Positions 26,001 through 37,865 of a stretch of DNA of 64,000 nt are shown here, piece by piece. The notes beneath the pieces were generated by a model. It worked only from the letters and a program-made list of their open reading frames with translations, did not search any database and was not told the DNA's origin. The position numbers and the translations under genes were made by a program. The stretch is from Trileptium ribeirensis (taxonomy: Eukaryota > Nematoda > Enoplea > Enoplida > Thoracostomopsidae), in assembly GCA_030248225.1 (NCBI GenBank), contig JASANE010005097.1, positions 28,073 through 92,072 of the forward strand, written 5' to 3'. Each line of letters begins with the position of its first letter. Within the stretch, counting starts at the first letter, position 1.

Positions 26001-26970
26001 CTAGTAACTCTATCGAGATTGCAGAACGTAGTGAAGCATTTGTACACCTACGCCTTTTGCGTGCACAGCCAATCAGCTCTCGATAGCATACGTCGATACG
26101 CTATATGTGGATATCACACAATACCGCACAAGTTAAAACAAAACTAACACCGGCAATAAGTTTCCCATGCCCAAAACTCCAAGTGCAAGCTATCAGCTTC
26201 GTAGGACGTAACAGTAAAACTAGGAATTTTGGGTCGATGAACCATGGCTGCGACATACCCCGTACCTATACAACTATGGATCGCAGAGAGAAATCAACAC
26301 AGCAATGAGTTTGCCATGCCCGAAAACCCCCAAGTAAAACTTTTACGCCGACTAGGACGTCAGAACAAATTTGCCAATTTTGGGTCGAGAAACCACAGGG
26401 TGCCATACCTCAAATCCCATGAACTGAAGCCTTAATCAAAAAACAAAAAAGAGGCATCGGCATTTGTAATTTTATTATGAAATAAACCAAGCAGAGAAAA
26501 ATGCGAAAGTTAAGGTAAAAATAACCTTGCTTCCGTGAAGGGTACTAAAATAGTCCTCTGACCCTGAACGATGGAGCATCATACTTCCGTACCCATAGAA
26601 CCACGGGTCACAGCGCAAACCCAGAACCGGCAATGAGTTTCAGATGCCCGAAAACCGCCAGGTGAAACTTATCAGCCGCCCAAGAAGTCAGAACAAATTT
26701 TGGAATTTTGGGTGGAGGAACCATTGGAACGCCATGTCCCCGTACCTGAAACCCTGCGAGCCTTAATCGAAAAACAAAAGAAGAGACATCGGCATTTATC
26801 ATTTTACTATGAAATAAAACCAACGAAAAAATTCGAAAGTTAAAATAAAAATAACCTTGCTTCCGTGAACCGTACTGAAATAGAGTAAAACCCGACATTT
26901 TGATCTCTGACCCCGAACGATAGGGCGTCATACCTCCGTACCCATAGAACCACGGGTCGCAGAGCAATCC
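26001..26970 (+). repeat. Family B copy 1
   Basis: The left edge reads CTAGTAACTCTATCGAG and is followed by the same 110 bases as in copy 2 ('TTTTGCGTGCACAGCCAATC' and on). Then come units carrying 'GAGTTT(G/C)CCATGCCCGAAAACC' spaced by 'CTTAATCGAAAAACAAAA...CCGTGAAGGGTACTAAAA'. It passes into family N near 26970. Confidence 0.75.
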
Positions 26971-27360
26971 AACAACCTAAGACAGCCATGTAGCAAAGCA
27001 TTATATACTGTCTTATATAGGCTTATTTGCTCTACGAAATGAGCCAAATTTCACTCAGCTATCTACATCGGTTGTCGAGTTATATGTAATGTGATTTTTG
27101 GGCGACTTTAGGACACAACCAAAGACCATTTGATCCGCTTTTTCGGAGGTAAGATTGTGCAATCGGTCTTCGCGCCTACCTAAAGATTCCAAGTGGGCTA
27201 TCGTACAAATCGATCAGCCCAGCTAAGTTGAGTTATGCGTGTTACCCTAAAACCCCCCAAAAACGGACATTGTCAAATTTCACAACTGCCACGGCTAGTA
27301 AGTATTTTTCGCTTCGCTCGTTTTACTCCCTCTTTCAGAATTCAATTAAATGTTTACTGA
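26971..27360 (+). repeat. Family N, left part
   Basis: From 'AGCAAAGCATTATA' to 'TTCGCTTCGCTCGTTTTACT' (27308-27327) and 'CAGAATTCAATTAAA', this matches 28300-28660. The region directly abuts the host exon 27406-27617. Confidence 0.6.
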
Positions 27361-27405
27361 AAAATTAACTGACGATTAAATTGACCCAAAATCACTAACT
27401 CAAAC

Positions 27406-27617
27406 ATATTCGATTGCCGCTGGACTGCAGGACATTCGTTTCGAATTATGTTAAATAAATTGGATCGCTCCGAAGCAGCGATGTCAGAATCGTCCAGCAG
27501 TTCAGTGCATACTGGCTCTTTACAGAATGAAACCAGCTCTCGGTAAGCAGACGCTGCATTCCAATCGTTGCCCGTAATAGTAATTTCCTTTGTAATTCTG
27601 TCCAATTTCAGATATAC
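27406..27617 (-). CDS. Exon of BEACH-like gene, helical segment
   Basis: After a TTACATTTAG acceptor the frame reads VYLKLDRITKEITITG, then NDWNAASAYRELVSF, then CKEPVCTELLDDSDI and SERSNLFNIIRNE. This is charged, helix-forming protein with no low complexity. It ends in phase 2 at AT|GTTTGA, a weak donor. The next island begins with a single G that completes an ATG codon. A second possible donor (GGGTCAAT) lies about 20 bases further on but gives a phase that does not fit. Copies of repeat family N flank it on both sides. Confidence 0.58.
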
Positions 27618-27839
27618 CTAAATGTAAACGTTCTTATTTTTGAATAATTGCTAGTCGGTAGCTAGGCTTATCGCCAACGTGATGAATTCTGAGAGCTGAA
27701 TACGTAACTTAGTGAGAAATACTCAGCTATACTGAGCATCAATTGTACTAAATGAGCTCAATATTACCCATCTTCCTTGAGTAGTTAAGGATATATACCC
27801 ACTTACTGCGCATTTAGCAACTCAAAATGTGCAACGATA

Positions 27840-28665
27840 TACAAAATATATTTATCTATTCAGTGATACCGCCGTTTTCGTGCATTTCGGATATTACAGG
27901 CCCATTCAAAAACCCGTTTTGACCAAAACCTGCAGGGCAGATAATGACAAACGGAACAAACCATTTTCAGTTTTATAGTGGATGGATTGTACTAATTGTA
28001 CTATAAAGTGAGATCGATAGCACCCACATAAAGATAGCTGAGATATTTACCGTGTTCGTGTATTTTATGGGCCATAAGCACATGCAAAAACCCGTTTGCA
28101 GCCAAGCCTTACAGCCTAAATAAATAGCAGCACACGATTTGCAGCTACCATCGATAGAGGATAAGTCGTTCTACCAAATGAAAACAAAACTCCATATTGC
28201 TCAAACAGTTCCGAAAATATGGACGTTTCCGTGCATTTTAGGTTTCATGGGATCATTTAACAACCAACTTTGAGCGAAATCCTACATCCTGAAAAATCCA
28301 CGTCGCAAAGCATTATAAACAATCGTATAGAAATGAGACAGTAAATAATTTGTCCTAAAAATGAGCTCAGTTTAACTGAGATATAATACACCAGTTGTCG
28401 ATGTACAATAACGTAATTTCCCAGGCCCCCTTGGGGTATGACCCACCGGCACTTCGGACCGATTTTCGAGAGATATTGGAACCAGGCTTCGGGTACAACT
28501 AAAGAGCAGAAATAGAGATTTGAAGATTCCAAATGAGCTAACGTTCAAATCAAACCGCCCAGCCATAGCTGAGATTTGCGTGTCACCTTAAAACCCGGAT
28601 AATAAGAGTTGTTCGCTTCGCTCGTTTCACTTACTACACTCAGAATTCAATAAAATATTAAACAG
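27840..28665 (+). repeat. Family N, right part with units of about 175 bp
   Basis: 'TTCGTG(C/T)ATTT' and its context recur at about 27879, 28058 and 28230, then the right part repeats 26971-27360. It ends at 'TTCGCTTCGCTCGTTTCACT' (28612-28631). A related inverse fragment is visible at about 37960-38210. Confidence 0.6.
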
Positions 28666-30413
28666 TATTATATGCTCCGAAAGAGTATAAATTGAAAAAA
28701 ATGTCCTGGAACGAAAAGAACTGATTTAACTATGTGATACTTAAAGTACTCGCCAGAAATGAGTGCAGTTCATTCGATATTCTTTTGATAAATTGAGAAT
28801 TTTGTTCCAGACGTGTTCTAAATTTTGGAGCGCTTGTTCGAGAGCTGTTTGAGAATAAATTTTGTTCTCAAAATATCTGTTCAATGGTCGTTCATTGAAA
28901 GGTGACACCCCTTTCTGGCGAGTACTGTACCTCTATCACATAGGAGCTTTAAACCGCTTAAAGGTCGGCCCCTTCGAACGGTATTCCCCCGCCGAAGGCG
29001 CTTAAAATTTTGGGAATCCTTGGAATAGATTATATTTGGAGAAACCTGGTACAAATTGACGAAATTTTTTGCAAAGACTGTATAAAATTTCGGCAAAATT
29101 TGATAAGCTATGAGGTCTAAAAATTTAAAAAATTTACAAACCCTTGTCCGCCGGAGCCTTTACCACCATACAACAGACCTCACGCATGTATGCCCTAGCA
29201 TCATTCATTACTTTTATTGACTCTTATTTTTACGCAAGACCAATCGGTAAACATTTTTGCAAAATTGGATGTGTGGAGACTCTGTTCTGATACGTGATAA
29301 CACCAAATCAAGACAGTTATCTTCAAATGCTAACAATTTATTGCAATGACCTCTGACAAAACGACAAAGCAAGCGCGCTATGAGCTACATGGTAGTAGAG
29401 TGTACTTTACGGATTTAAAATGCAATAAAATACAAACTCGTTTTTGATTTAAAACCACCACGACGTCGCACAGAGCACCCATTGAATTTCGAACACAGGT
29501 CAAAACTACTTTCAATTTTAACCATCTTTACGGGCACATCCAGCTGGCTTTTCCAAACAACCAAAATTATACCAGGGGCAGGACCCGGGGGTTCCACAGT
29601 TCATATGTAGCCATCAGAAAACATCAAAAATTAAAATCTCGCAATAATTGATTGTAAATGTGATAGCTGAAAAATTAGAAATTTTAATGATTTTTACCCC
29701 ACAGGGGTAAATTTGAGCATTTTTAGTCAAAATATGGAAAACATCACATATATTTACCCATCAGGCAAAATTTGGTTATTTTTGTGAGGAAACTTGAAGT
29801 TACACGAGCCACATAATATATATTATATATACAATCAGCCGAATATATTCTACAGTGCAGTGGGTTTATTACAAAATGTTGCATGACGCTGAGCTCTTCA
29901 GAGCAATGTCAGTTGGACATCAATTTCTGTGGCAAATAACCTCAGTTTTAGCTGTCACACCAGCGGACATAGAAAAACACAACGGGTGATCATAGTTTCT
30001 ATTATTTTCCACAAAAAAGTTATTCATTAATTTGTGCAACACGGGGAATAATTTCAAAATACAAAGACAATCGTCAGTATTTCCTGGAAGCTAGCTACAA
30101 GAATATGAATTATAATAAGCAATCTGTGGCTCACAGCACGACAGTTGTATGTATATTGTACCTTAAATCAATCTCTACAGCTGCCTGATGAATTTCAGAA
30201 CAAACCCAATGCAGTAGTTAAGACCTAAGTGAAATGTAACATCGTGAGTGCGAGATATTCCGCATATATAGCATCGTAGCATCTGCCTTGACACAATATC
30301 CCGACTTTAAAAAATAGGTATGCACCTAACATTTTAGTTTAAAAAATCATAAAATCGAAACGGAACGTCATCCTATAGCTTTGCCAGCGGCAAAAATTGT
30401 CAAAAATTCATTT

Positions 30414-30640
30414 GGTCCGTCTGTGGAGATCACAACTCATAACCGGATGATTGGATCTTCACAATTTTTATTTAACCGCAAATTCAGTCTATTTGTGCCC
30501 TTTCATTAAACGCTAAACCCGCCGAGCACGTTTTCAAGGTCGAAACGGCCCATAAAGGTCTAGAATTACACTTTGTGAACTTTGGCTATCCGGGTACATA
30601 TCTTCCGCGACCTACATCTCGAGATAGAGGCTTCGTAGCG
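30414..30640 (+). repeat. Family C copy 2 with conserved hairpin
   Basis: Same start (GGTCCGTCTGTGGAGATCAC), same stem (TGTGGAGATC/GATCTTCACA) and inner 'AACTCATAACCGGATGATT', then 'TTCAGTCTATTTGTG.CCTTT' and 'CGACCTACATCTCGAGATAGAGG', as in copy 1. Confidence 0.6.
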
Positions 30641-30749
30641 AAAAACGAAACCATAATTATCTCAAATTTGCTATACAACACTTTTTTGTCAGGTGACAAC
30701 CCTTGGCCGCTATGGCTCTAGTATAACACCATTTTTAGCTTTGTGATAT

Positions 30750-31020
30750 TTTATTGGGCGAAAACGGACGTCAGGTCATCCTTATAAAAGTTCTCGAGCA
30801 TGCTTAATACAACGGTATTGCGGCCGGAGACATATCCTTGCTGTATGATGTCGTTCCAAAGGGATATGGGGTGGCTTAAGGTCTGCCAACCTATTCCCAC
30901 ATAAGAACTTTTTTGCGTTTGTTGCATGTTAATGGGTTGAAGCATCGAAACATTGTTACACAGGTTTTTAAGCACGTTGAATACGATGGTATTGCTGCTG
31001 GAGAGCTGTTGTTATTGTCT
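30750..31020 (+). repeat. Family G fragment (about 170-bp unit)
   Basis: About one and a half units carrying 'GGTCTGCCAACCTATTCCCAC', 'TTTGTTGCATGTTA' and 'AAGCACGTTGAATACGATGGTATTGC'. It matches the array at 31460-31930. Confidence 0.65.
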
Positions 31021-31459
31021 CATATCCATGTTATATTAAGTTAACGTATAGTTTTTTAGCATATTTTTGCCTAATTTTCGTATTTTCCAAGGCATGTTAC
31101 ACATTTTTTCTATTCAAAAAAAGTAAACTGCGCATTTAAACAATGCGCCAAACGATGGTGGTACAAAACCAGAAAACACAATGACAACATCAAAAAATCG
31201 ACACTTGGGACTGGCTAATTTTTGGCGGTTACATTCTTAAGGTTATAACTATATGTTCATAGATATATATTTTTACAGTGTGTGTTCTAATGTATAAAAA
31301 ATAAAATACACAAATCAGTTAAGATTAGAGTATATATCAGACATATAATACATGAGTTCCACAAATTTTTGTTTAGGTTGTACATGTATTGGAAAAATCA
31401 TGTATTTTGAGCAGTGCGATACGCAGTTTTATTTTTCAAAATAAAACGTTAATTGAACA

Positions 31460-31930
31460 AAATGAAAATTTACCGATTCAACGGGGATATTGGGTGCTTT
31501 ATGGTCTGCCAGCTTATTCTCTCAGAACACATTTTAGCATTTGTGGCATGTTATTGCAGGGTGCGAGCACCAACACATTCTATGGGCTTTCAAGCACGTT
31601 CATTCAATGATACTGCCGTCGGAGAGCTGTTGTTGTAGCGTACCCTTCCACGGGAATACGGGTTTTGGGTGTCTGCCGACCTATTGTCACAGAACGCCTA
31701 TTTTGCTTTTGTTGCATGGTATTACGGGGTGAGAGAGTCAAAACTTTTTTATCTAGGTTTTCGAGAACCCTGAATATAATGGTATGATATTGCTCTCTGA
31801 TAGCTGTTGTCACTATATCGTATCTTTCCAGGGGCTATCAGGTGTTTTAGGATCTGTCGCCCTATTCTCGCAAAACACCTTTTTAGCTCTTGTGGCATGT
31901 TATTGCTGGGTGCTCCGTTTCGATGCTTTT
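31460..31930 (+). repeat. Family G tandem array
   Basis: Three units with '(T)CTGCC.(A/G)C(C/T)TATT(C/G)TC' at about 31504, 31671 and 31851 (spacing 167 and 180), each followed by 'TTTT(A/G)C.TTTGT(G/T)GCATG.TATT'. A fragment in inverse orientation is at 34640-34800. Confidence 0.72.
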
Positions 31931-31976
31931 CCGATCCAATGGTGACTCAGACATATGATCTACTGTCTATCACTAA

Positions 31977-34245
31977 ACAAGTAACTCTATCGAGATTGTA
32001 GAACGTAGTGAAACATAGGCACACCAGCGCCTTTTGCGCGCACAGCCAATGAGCTCTCGATAGCATACATCGATATGCTATATGTGGATATCACACAATA
32101 CCGCACAAGTTAAAACAAAACTAACACCGGCAATAAGTTTCCCATGCCCCAAAACTCCAAGTGCAAGCTATCAGCTTCATAGGACGTAACAGTAAAATTA
32201 GGAATTTTGGGTCGATGAACCATGGCTGCGACATACCCAGTACCTATAGAACTATGGATCGCAGAGAGAAATCAACACAGCAATGAGTTTGCCCGAAAAC
32301 CCCCAGGTAAAACTTTTAAGCCGACTAGGACGTCAGAACAAATTTGCCAATTTTGGGTCGAGAAACCACAGGGTGCCATACCTCAAACCCCATGAATTGG
32401 ATCGAAAGAGGACAAAAATCGAAACTGGATCGAACCTTAATCGAAAAACAAAAAAGAGGCATCGACATTTATAATTTTATTATGAAATAAACCAAGCAGA
32501 GAAAAAATACGAAAGTTAAGGTAAAAATAACCTTGCTTCCGTGAAGGGTACTAAAATAGACCTCTGACCCTGAACGATGGAGCATCATCCCTCCGTACCC
32601 ATAGAACCCCGGGTCACAGAGCAAACCCAGAACCGGCAATGAGTTTCCCATGCCCGAAAACCGCCAGGTGAAACTTATCAGCCGCCCAAGAAGTCAGAAC
32701 AAATTTTGGAATTTTGGGTGGAGGAACCATTGGAACGCCATGTCCCCGTACCTGAAACCCTGCGAGCCTTAATCGAAAAACACAAGAAGAGACATCGGCA
32801 TTTATCATTTTACTATGAAATAAAACCAACCAGCGAAAAAATTCGAAAACCCGTCATTTTTATCTCTGACCCCGAACGATGCGGCGTCATACCTCCGTAC
32901 CCACAGTACCGCACAAGTTAGAACAAAACTAACACCGGCAATAAGTTTTCCATGCCCGAAAACCTTCCAAGTGCAATCTATCAGCCTCCCAGGACGTCAC
33001 AATAAAATTAGGAATTTTGATTTGATGAACCGAAGGGGCGCTATGTCCGCGTACCCATGGAACCATAGGTCGCAGAGCAAAATCAACCCCGGCATTGAGT
33101 TTCCCATGCCCGAAATCGCCCAAGTAAAACTTTTTGGCCGCCAAGGAGGTCAGATCAATTTTCGAATTTTGGATCGATGAACCACGAGGGTGCCATACCT
33201 CAAACCCCACAACTCCAGAACGGGAACCTTAATCGAAAAATAAAAAGGAGGCATCGGCACTTATCATTTTAATATGAAATAAAACCAACCAGAGAAAAAA
33301 TTCGAAAGTTATGATAAAAATAACCTTGCTTCCGTGAAAGTTACTAAACTGGCTAGCCCAAAGTGTGTGGGGGGGCAGCCATTTCCGGCTACCCCCAGCT
33401 AAGAAAAATAAACGTCTAAACTTGACAAAATCCGGCAAAAAAATTGACCCCCGGCAAAATCCGACACTCCCCGGCAGGTGAGCCGGGAGCCCCCGGCTAT
33501 AATTTCCGAGGTTTGGACTAGCCAGCTAAAATGGGGTAAAACCCTCATTTTGACCTCTGACCCCGAACCATGGGGACGCCATACCCCCGTACCCATGGAA
33601 CGCAGAGTAAAAGAAACACCGGCAAGGAGCTTCCCATGCCTGCAAACCCCCAAGGGAAACTTTTCAGCCGCCCAGGATGTCAGAACGAATTTTCTAATTT
33701 TGAGTCGAGGAACCGCGAGATTGCCATACCTCAAGTCCCATGTTCCATACCCCGTACCCATGGATCGGAGAGTAAAACCAACACCAGAAAGGCGCTTCCC
33801 ATGCCTGAAAACCCCCAAGGGAAACTTTTCAGCCGCCCAGGATGTCAGAACAAATTTTCTCATTTTGGGTCGAGGAACCGCGAGAGTGCCATACCTCAAG
33901 TCCCATAACTCCAGAACGAAGCCTTAATTGAAAAAACAAAAAAAAAGACATCGGCATTTATCATTTTACTATGAAATAAATCAACCAGAAAAAAAATTCG
34001 AAATTTAAAATAAAAATACCTTTGTTTCCGTAAAGGGTACTAAAATGGGGTAGAAACCCTCATTTTAACCCTTCACCCCGGAACCAGACCCCAAACCAAA
34101 AAAAACGCTCGGGGATGTACACGGTATATCGAATATGAGCCCAAGATCATGAAAATCGGTTATGTCATTCTCGAGTTATGGCTCATCACACACACTGGTA
34201 CAGATAGAATTTATAAGCTTTCACCCTTGCAAGACACAATCTCCA
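31977..34245 (+). repeat. Family B copy 2, expanded array
   Basis: The longest copy. The landmark 'GGCAA(T/G)(A/G)AG.TT.CCATGCC' occurs at about 32131, 32281, 32637, 32939, 33093, 33623 and 33785. Spacings are mostly 150-160 bases, or 300-530 where the A-rich spacer intervenes. Its right end ('ACGCTCGGGGATGTACAC...GAGTTATGGCT') is shared with copy 3. Long frames are open on both strands at 33399-33927, which follows from repeated stop-poor units and is not evidence of a gene. Confidence 0.8.
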
Positions 34246-34278
34246 TCACGGTACAGTATATTATTTAAGTAAAGTTAC

Positions 34279-34398
34279 CAAAAAATGCTTTTCCAATGCA
34301 AAAATCCAGTATTCGTTATTAAATACAGTTTCCTCCAATACATCAGGATATTTCATTATCTTTATCGTTTCCGGACAGTAACATGCTTCAATAAAAGT
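34279..34398 (-). CDS. Candidate exon of BEACH-like gene (40 codons)
   Basis: A TTTATTTTCAG acceptor, a 40-codon open frame and a GTAACT donor define this island. The translation includes TFIEACYCPETIKIMKYP, DVLEETVFNNEYW and IFALEKHFL, which looks like folded helical protein. The other two frames of the same strand contain stops. It starts and ends in phase 0, and the next island (27406-27617) also starts in phase 0. It lies just left of the Penelope-like element and right of repeat family B. Confidence 0.5.
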
Positions 34399-34639
34399 CT
34401 GAAAATAAAAATAGTCAAATTGGATAATAAATTATAATTTGTACCTATGATTTACTGGGATACCTTTTTGTATCGCGCAGAGCGACAATATTTTACTAAT
34501 ATCTCGAACCGAGTGAAAAAAGAGCGAGCATGGCCGAGAAGAAATATTACAAGCTTGAAAAATTAGCTTTATTTGTGTTTGTATGATATTAAAATGAACT
34601 GTGTGCAAATGGAAAGAACATACAGACCACAAACGGCAC

Positions 34640-34800
34640 TGTAATGACATGATACAGCAACAACAGGTCCCCGACTGTAATACCATCGTATTCAGTGTGT
34701 TTGAAACCCTATGTAAGAATGTTTTGACGCTCGCACACCGCAATAACATGCCAAAAGGCTCTAAATATGCCAAAAATGCTCGCAATAACATGCCAAAAAA
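34640..34800 (-). repeat. Family G fragment, inverse orientation
   Basis: Read on the minus strand it shows 'GGCATGTTATTGCGGTGTGCGAGCG', 'GAATACGATGGTATTACAG' and 'CTGTTGTTGCTGTATCATG', the same order as in 31460-31930. The GGCATGTTATTGCGAGC piece is duplicated within it. Confidence 0.6.
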
Positions 34801-35149
34801 TGCTCAAAAAGTTTATCAAATTCATACATCTTGGCAGCGTTGCATTATGTATATATATGTGAGTAGGGCTAGTATAATTTTATTGCTTAATGCTCGCAAT
34901 TTTGTCGGACGTGTACATGGTTGTTCTTACCTTTCATTGTTGAGTTTTCTGCGTTTTAATACTTCATAATTTGCAGCACGTATTTCGTTTTATTAAAATT
35001 CACGAATGAGCTTTAGAACGTTAAATATAGCCAGCTTTTGACATGTCGGAGTAATCGCAGTAAAGGTATATGACACCACGATTAAAGCCATAAACCAATT
35101 GATTTCCGTACAATTCCAACAGGAATTACCACAGGCCTAAGGTCAAAAT

Positions 35150-35725
35150 ATGGCAATTACGTCGTCTCTTTGTAAAGCTTCCATAAACCTTGTCAAACGT
35201 GGTTCTCATTGCCAATTTTTGCAGAACTGTATTGAAGCAAAGTGTACACCAAACTTCATTAAGACCAAAAATCGTGCCATAATCCGCAATGTCACTAACT
35301 GGCCGGGTTTCGTTCAAAAATTGTTGGAGAACGAAATCACTAAGCATAAAAAATGTAGCAACCAATTGTCTAAACATCTAGCTGAAACTGGCTCGATACT
35401 CAAAAGCGCTGTAAATTATTTGGATTGGTACATCGTTTCTACCCATATCCGCTGGCTTTCAATTAAGCTTCAGGACCAATGCAAAGAAAAGCACACCAAA
35501 AAACTTCATCGTCTCAAACCTAGGTTAGCGACCGATGATAACTGTTGTAAACAAGTAAATTGTGTGTTTAACCTGTCGAACATTGAATTGTCAGCAACCG
35601 ATCGTTCAGCCTTGATTAAGGGTCTGGATTTTGTGCCTACGTACCAAAAAATAAATAAGACCTTAATACATGCCAGATTAGAGCTATTGCTGCTGAATTT
35701 GTGCCAAAAATTTTGCTTTCAAAAA
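35150..35725 (+). pseudogene. Penelope-like element, N-terminal part
   Basis: The 192-codon frame starts at a Met (35150) and carries the motif CVFNLSNIELSATDRSALI followed by KGLDFVPT. Sequences of the form 'NLS...L...L.KGL.F.P' come before the reverse transcriptase domain in Penelope-like elements. The frame ends in LLLNLCQKFCFQK and a stop. Shifting frame near 35700 recovers a sequence ending KILLSK that continues the family pattern, then breaks again. The upstream limit of the element is not visible. Confidence 0.75.
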
Positions 35726-35839
35726 TGATCTCCGTAGCACTGTAGATACAGCAATGAGTAATTTCATCCACAACCAACTGACCAGCAATTTCTCTCGATC
35801 CCAAACGCAGGCGATCAAAAATCTATCTAAGAAGTATAG

Positions 35840-36765
35840 TAGTTACAGCGCCTGATAAAGGCAGAGGAGTAGTAATAATGGATCGTAATGATTATATCAC
35901 AAAAATGAACACTATTCTAGACGATACGAAGCATTTTCGAGTTGCAAATCTATAAAATCCGTATCTAGCAACGGTTAGACTGGAATGCCAAGTTAGTAAA
36001 TTTCTACAGTCTTTGAAAAAAGGCAAACATATTAACCATTGGCAATATCAAACGCTAACCCCGTTAGGATCAAGACCACCAATCCTATATGGTAGTCCAA
36101 AAGTGCATAAAACTGGCACACCACTTAGACCAATTTTGTCATGTATTAAATCAGCGGTTCACGATTTAGCACAGTTTCTCGTTCCTATTCTGGAACCTAT
36201 TACACGCAATTGCTACACAGTCAAAAGTGCGTTCGAGTTTGCCCGTGAAATTTCTAACACCAACTTTGATAGCGTATATCTAGCCAGTTATGACGTAACT
36301 GCCCTTTTTACCAACGTGCCAATACTTGAAACTCTACAATTTATCAAACTAGCGGCGGATAATAAAGAAATTGTATCTCCGATTCCCACAAACAAACTGA
36401 TAGAAGCCATACGTCTATGCGTGCTCAATCTACAGTTCCTCTTTGAAGGCACGGTCTATGAACAAATAGATGGCGTAGCCATGGGGTCCCCACTAGGACC
36501 GACCTTAGCCAACATCTTAATGTGCTGTTCGGAAAAAACATGGCTTCACAAATGTCCATCCAGCTTCAGGCCAAAGTATTACCGAAGATATGTAGACGAT
36601 ACATTCGTAATCTTTGACAACGAAACACAATCCCAACAGTTTCTACTATTTCTAAATGCACAACATCCATCAATTAAATTCACGGTTGAAACTGAGTTGG
36701 AGAATAGTATATATATACACCGTTTCTTCACGTCAAAGTCAGTAAATCTAATAGTGGGTTTATAA
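35840..36765 (+). pseudogene. Penelope-like reverse transcriptase
   Basis: In the corrected frame the block begins with VVTAPDKGRGVVIMD (from about 35840) and meets a stop near 35954. An open frame then runs from 36013 to 36765. Counting residues from 36013, GSPKVHKTGTPLRPI is at 27-41, YDVTALFTNVP at 93-103, GVAMGSPLGPTLANI at 154-168 and the catalytic YVDD at 193-196 (36589-36600). These are the palm motifs of a Penelope reverse transcriptase, which copies element RNA into DNA at a nicked target. The frame is lost near 36755; another frame resumes VGFITSSYRKPSYTGL. Confidence 0.9.
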
Positions 36766-37583
36766 CATCTAGCTATAGGAAGCCAAGTTACACTGGTCTA
36801 ACATGTAAATTTGATTCATTCGTTCTACCGAAGTACAAAACTGGCCTCATACAATGTCTATTACATCGGGCATTTATGATTGGTTCGAATTACAGCGTCA
36901 TACACCAAGAAATACGATTTTTACAAAGGACGCTGTGTAATAACGGGTTTCCACCAAAAATCGTAGATAAGACCACGGCTAGTTTCATCAACAAATGGAT
37001 GGCCCAAAATGATACAGCTAATAATACCAACAATGTAACAACATCTGACGATGACACAAGTAACGAGCGGAATTGTGAACTGGAAGAACAGTTTTTGACG
37101 CTTAAGTTACCGTATCTTGGGAGATACTCAAACCAACTGAACAAACGAATCAGAGCAATCTTCAGTGCTAAATTTCAAAGCTGTAACCTCAGCATAGTGT
37201 TTCAAGCTGGCAAAAGACTAAGAAATTGCTTTAGTTTCAAGGACAGAATTCCGGATGCACTCAGATCCTCAGTTGTTTATCAGTACACCTGTTCTGCTTG
37301 TGAAGCAGACTACATCGGCAGTTCCTGTCGACATTTAGCAACGAGGGTCTCTGAGCACTCGGGCGTGTCCGCACGCACTGGCAGAAACTTTAGCAACGAT
37401 CAGATACAAAATTCAGCAGTATATAGGCACGCGCTTACATGTAATGTTCGTCCATCTATTGACGATTTCTCCATTGTCACACAAATCAGTGAAACCAAGC
37501 CAAGTCAGGATAAACTACTGAGAATAGTGGAGAATCTGATAATCAGGATAAGAAACCTAAGCTCAATGATATTAGCCCCTTGA
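36766..37583 (+). pseudogene. Penelope-like linker and GIY-YIG endonuclease
   Basis: The frame open from 36876 (235 codons to a stop at 37583) carries the end of the reverse-transcriptase thumb and then a GIY-YIG nuclease, which nicks target DNA for priming. Counting from 36876, VVYQYTCSACEADYIG (133-148) is the GIY-YIG strand pair, with Cys139 and Cys142 forming the CX2C found in Penelope endonucleases. Arg157 and His161 (ATRVSEH) and Glu219 (IVENLII) fit the catalytic Arg, His/Tyr and Glu. About 35 codons of the same product lie upstream in this frame, beyond the break near 36755. Confidence 0.88.
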
Positions 37584-37689
37584 AACCGTTGATACTGTTT
37601 TCAAATTAATGTTAAATCAGGCGTAAACCTTTTCTTTATATTTATTATAAACCTTTCGAGTATATATATTATATATAGTATATAATGTA

Positions 37690-37865
37690 TGTTTGGACCA
37701 CAGATGAAGACAAAATGCGGAAAATTTTAAACAAAATTTTTTTAACCGGAATTCCAGTTCCGGTATGGTTTTTTCCTATTTGCCGGAGCCGCAACTGGAA
37801 CACGATTTACACAGAAACCCGAATTCCGGTTACTCCCCGATATATATAGCATATATTGGGCTCAT
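37690..37865 (+). repeat. Family J copy 2
   Basis: Starts 'GGACCACAGATGAAGACAAAATG' and ends 'AATTCCGGTTACTCCCCGATAT'. It lies 110 bases after the Penelope-like stop codon, but copy 1 has no Penelope sequence beside it, so it is probably unrelated to that element. Confidence 0.6.

Larger units (their letters stand above)
35150..37583 (+). mobile_element. Penelope-like element, damaged coding body
   Basis: Three consecutive coding blocks on the plus strand make up a Penelope-like retroelement: an N-terminal part (35150-35725), a reverse transcriptase (about 35840-36765) and a GIY-YIG endonuclease (36766-37583). The order and motifs are those of endonuclease-bearing Penelope elements. I see frame breaks near 35700, 35840 and 36755 and an in-frame stop near 35954, so the copy is dead. 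It lies antisense in the intron between host exons 39757-40227 and 34279-34398. No flanking direct repeats or pseudo-LTRs were recognised. Confidence 0.88.

Noticed and set aside
31460..34245. Regularly spaced repeats that could suggest a CRISPR array
   Set aside because: Units are about 150-180 bases, repeated over their whole length, without short repeats separated by unique spacers, and the DNA is eukaryotic with introns.
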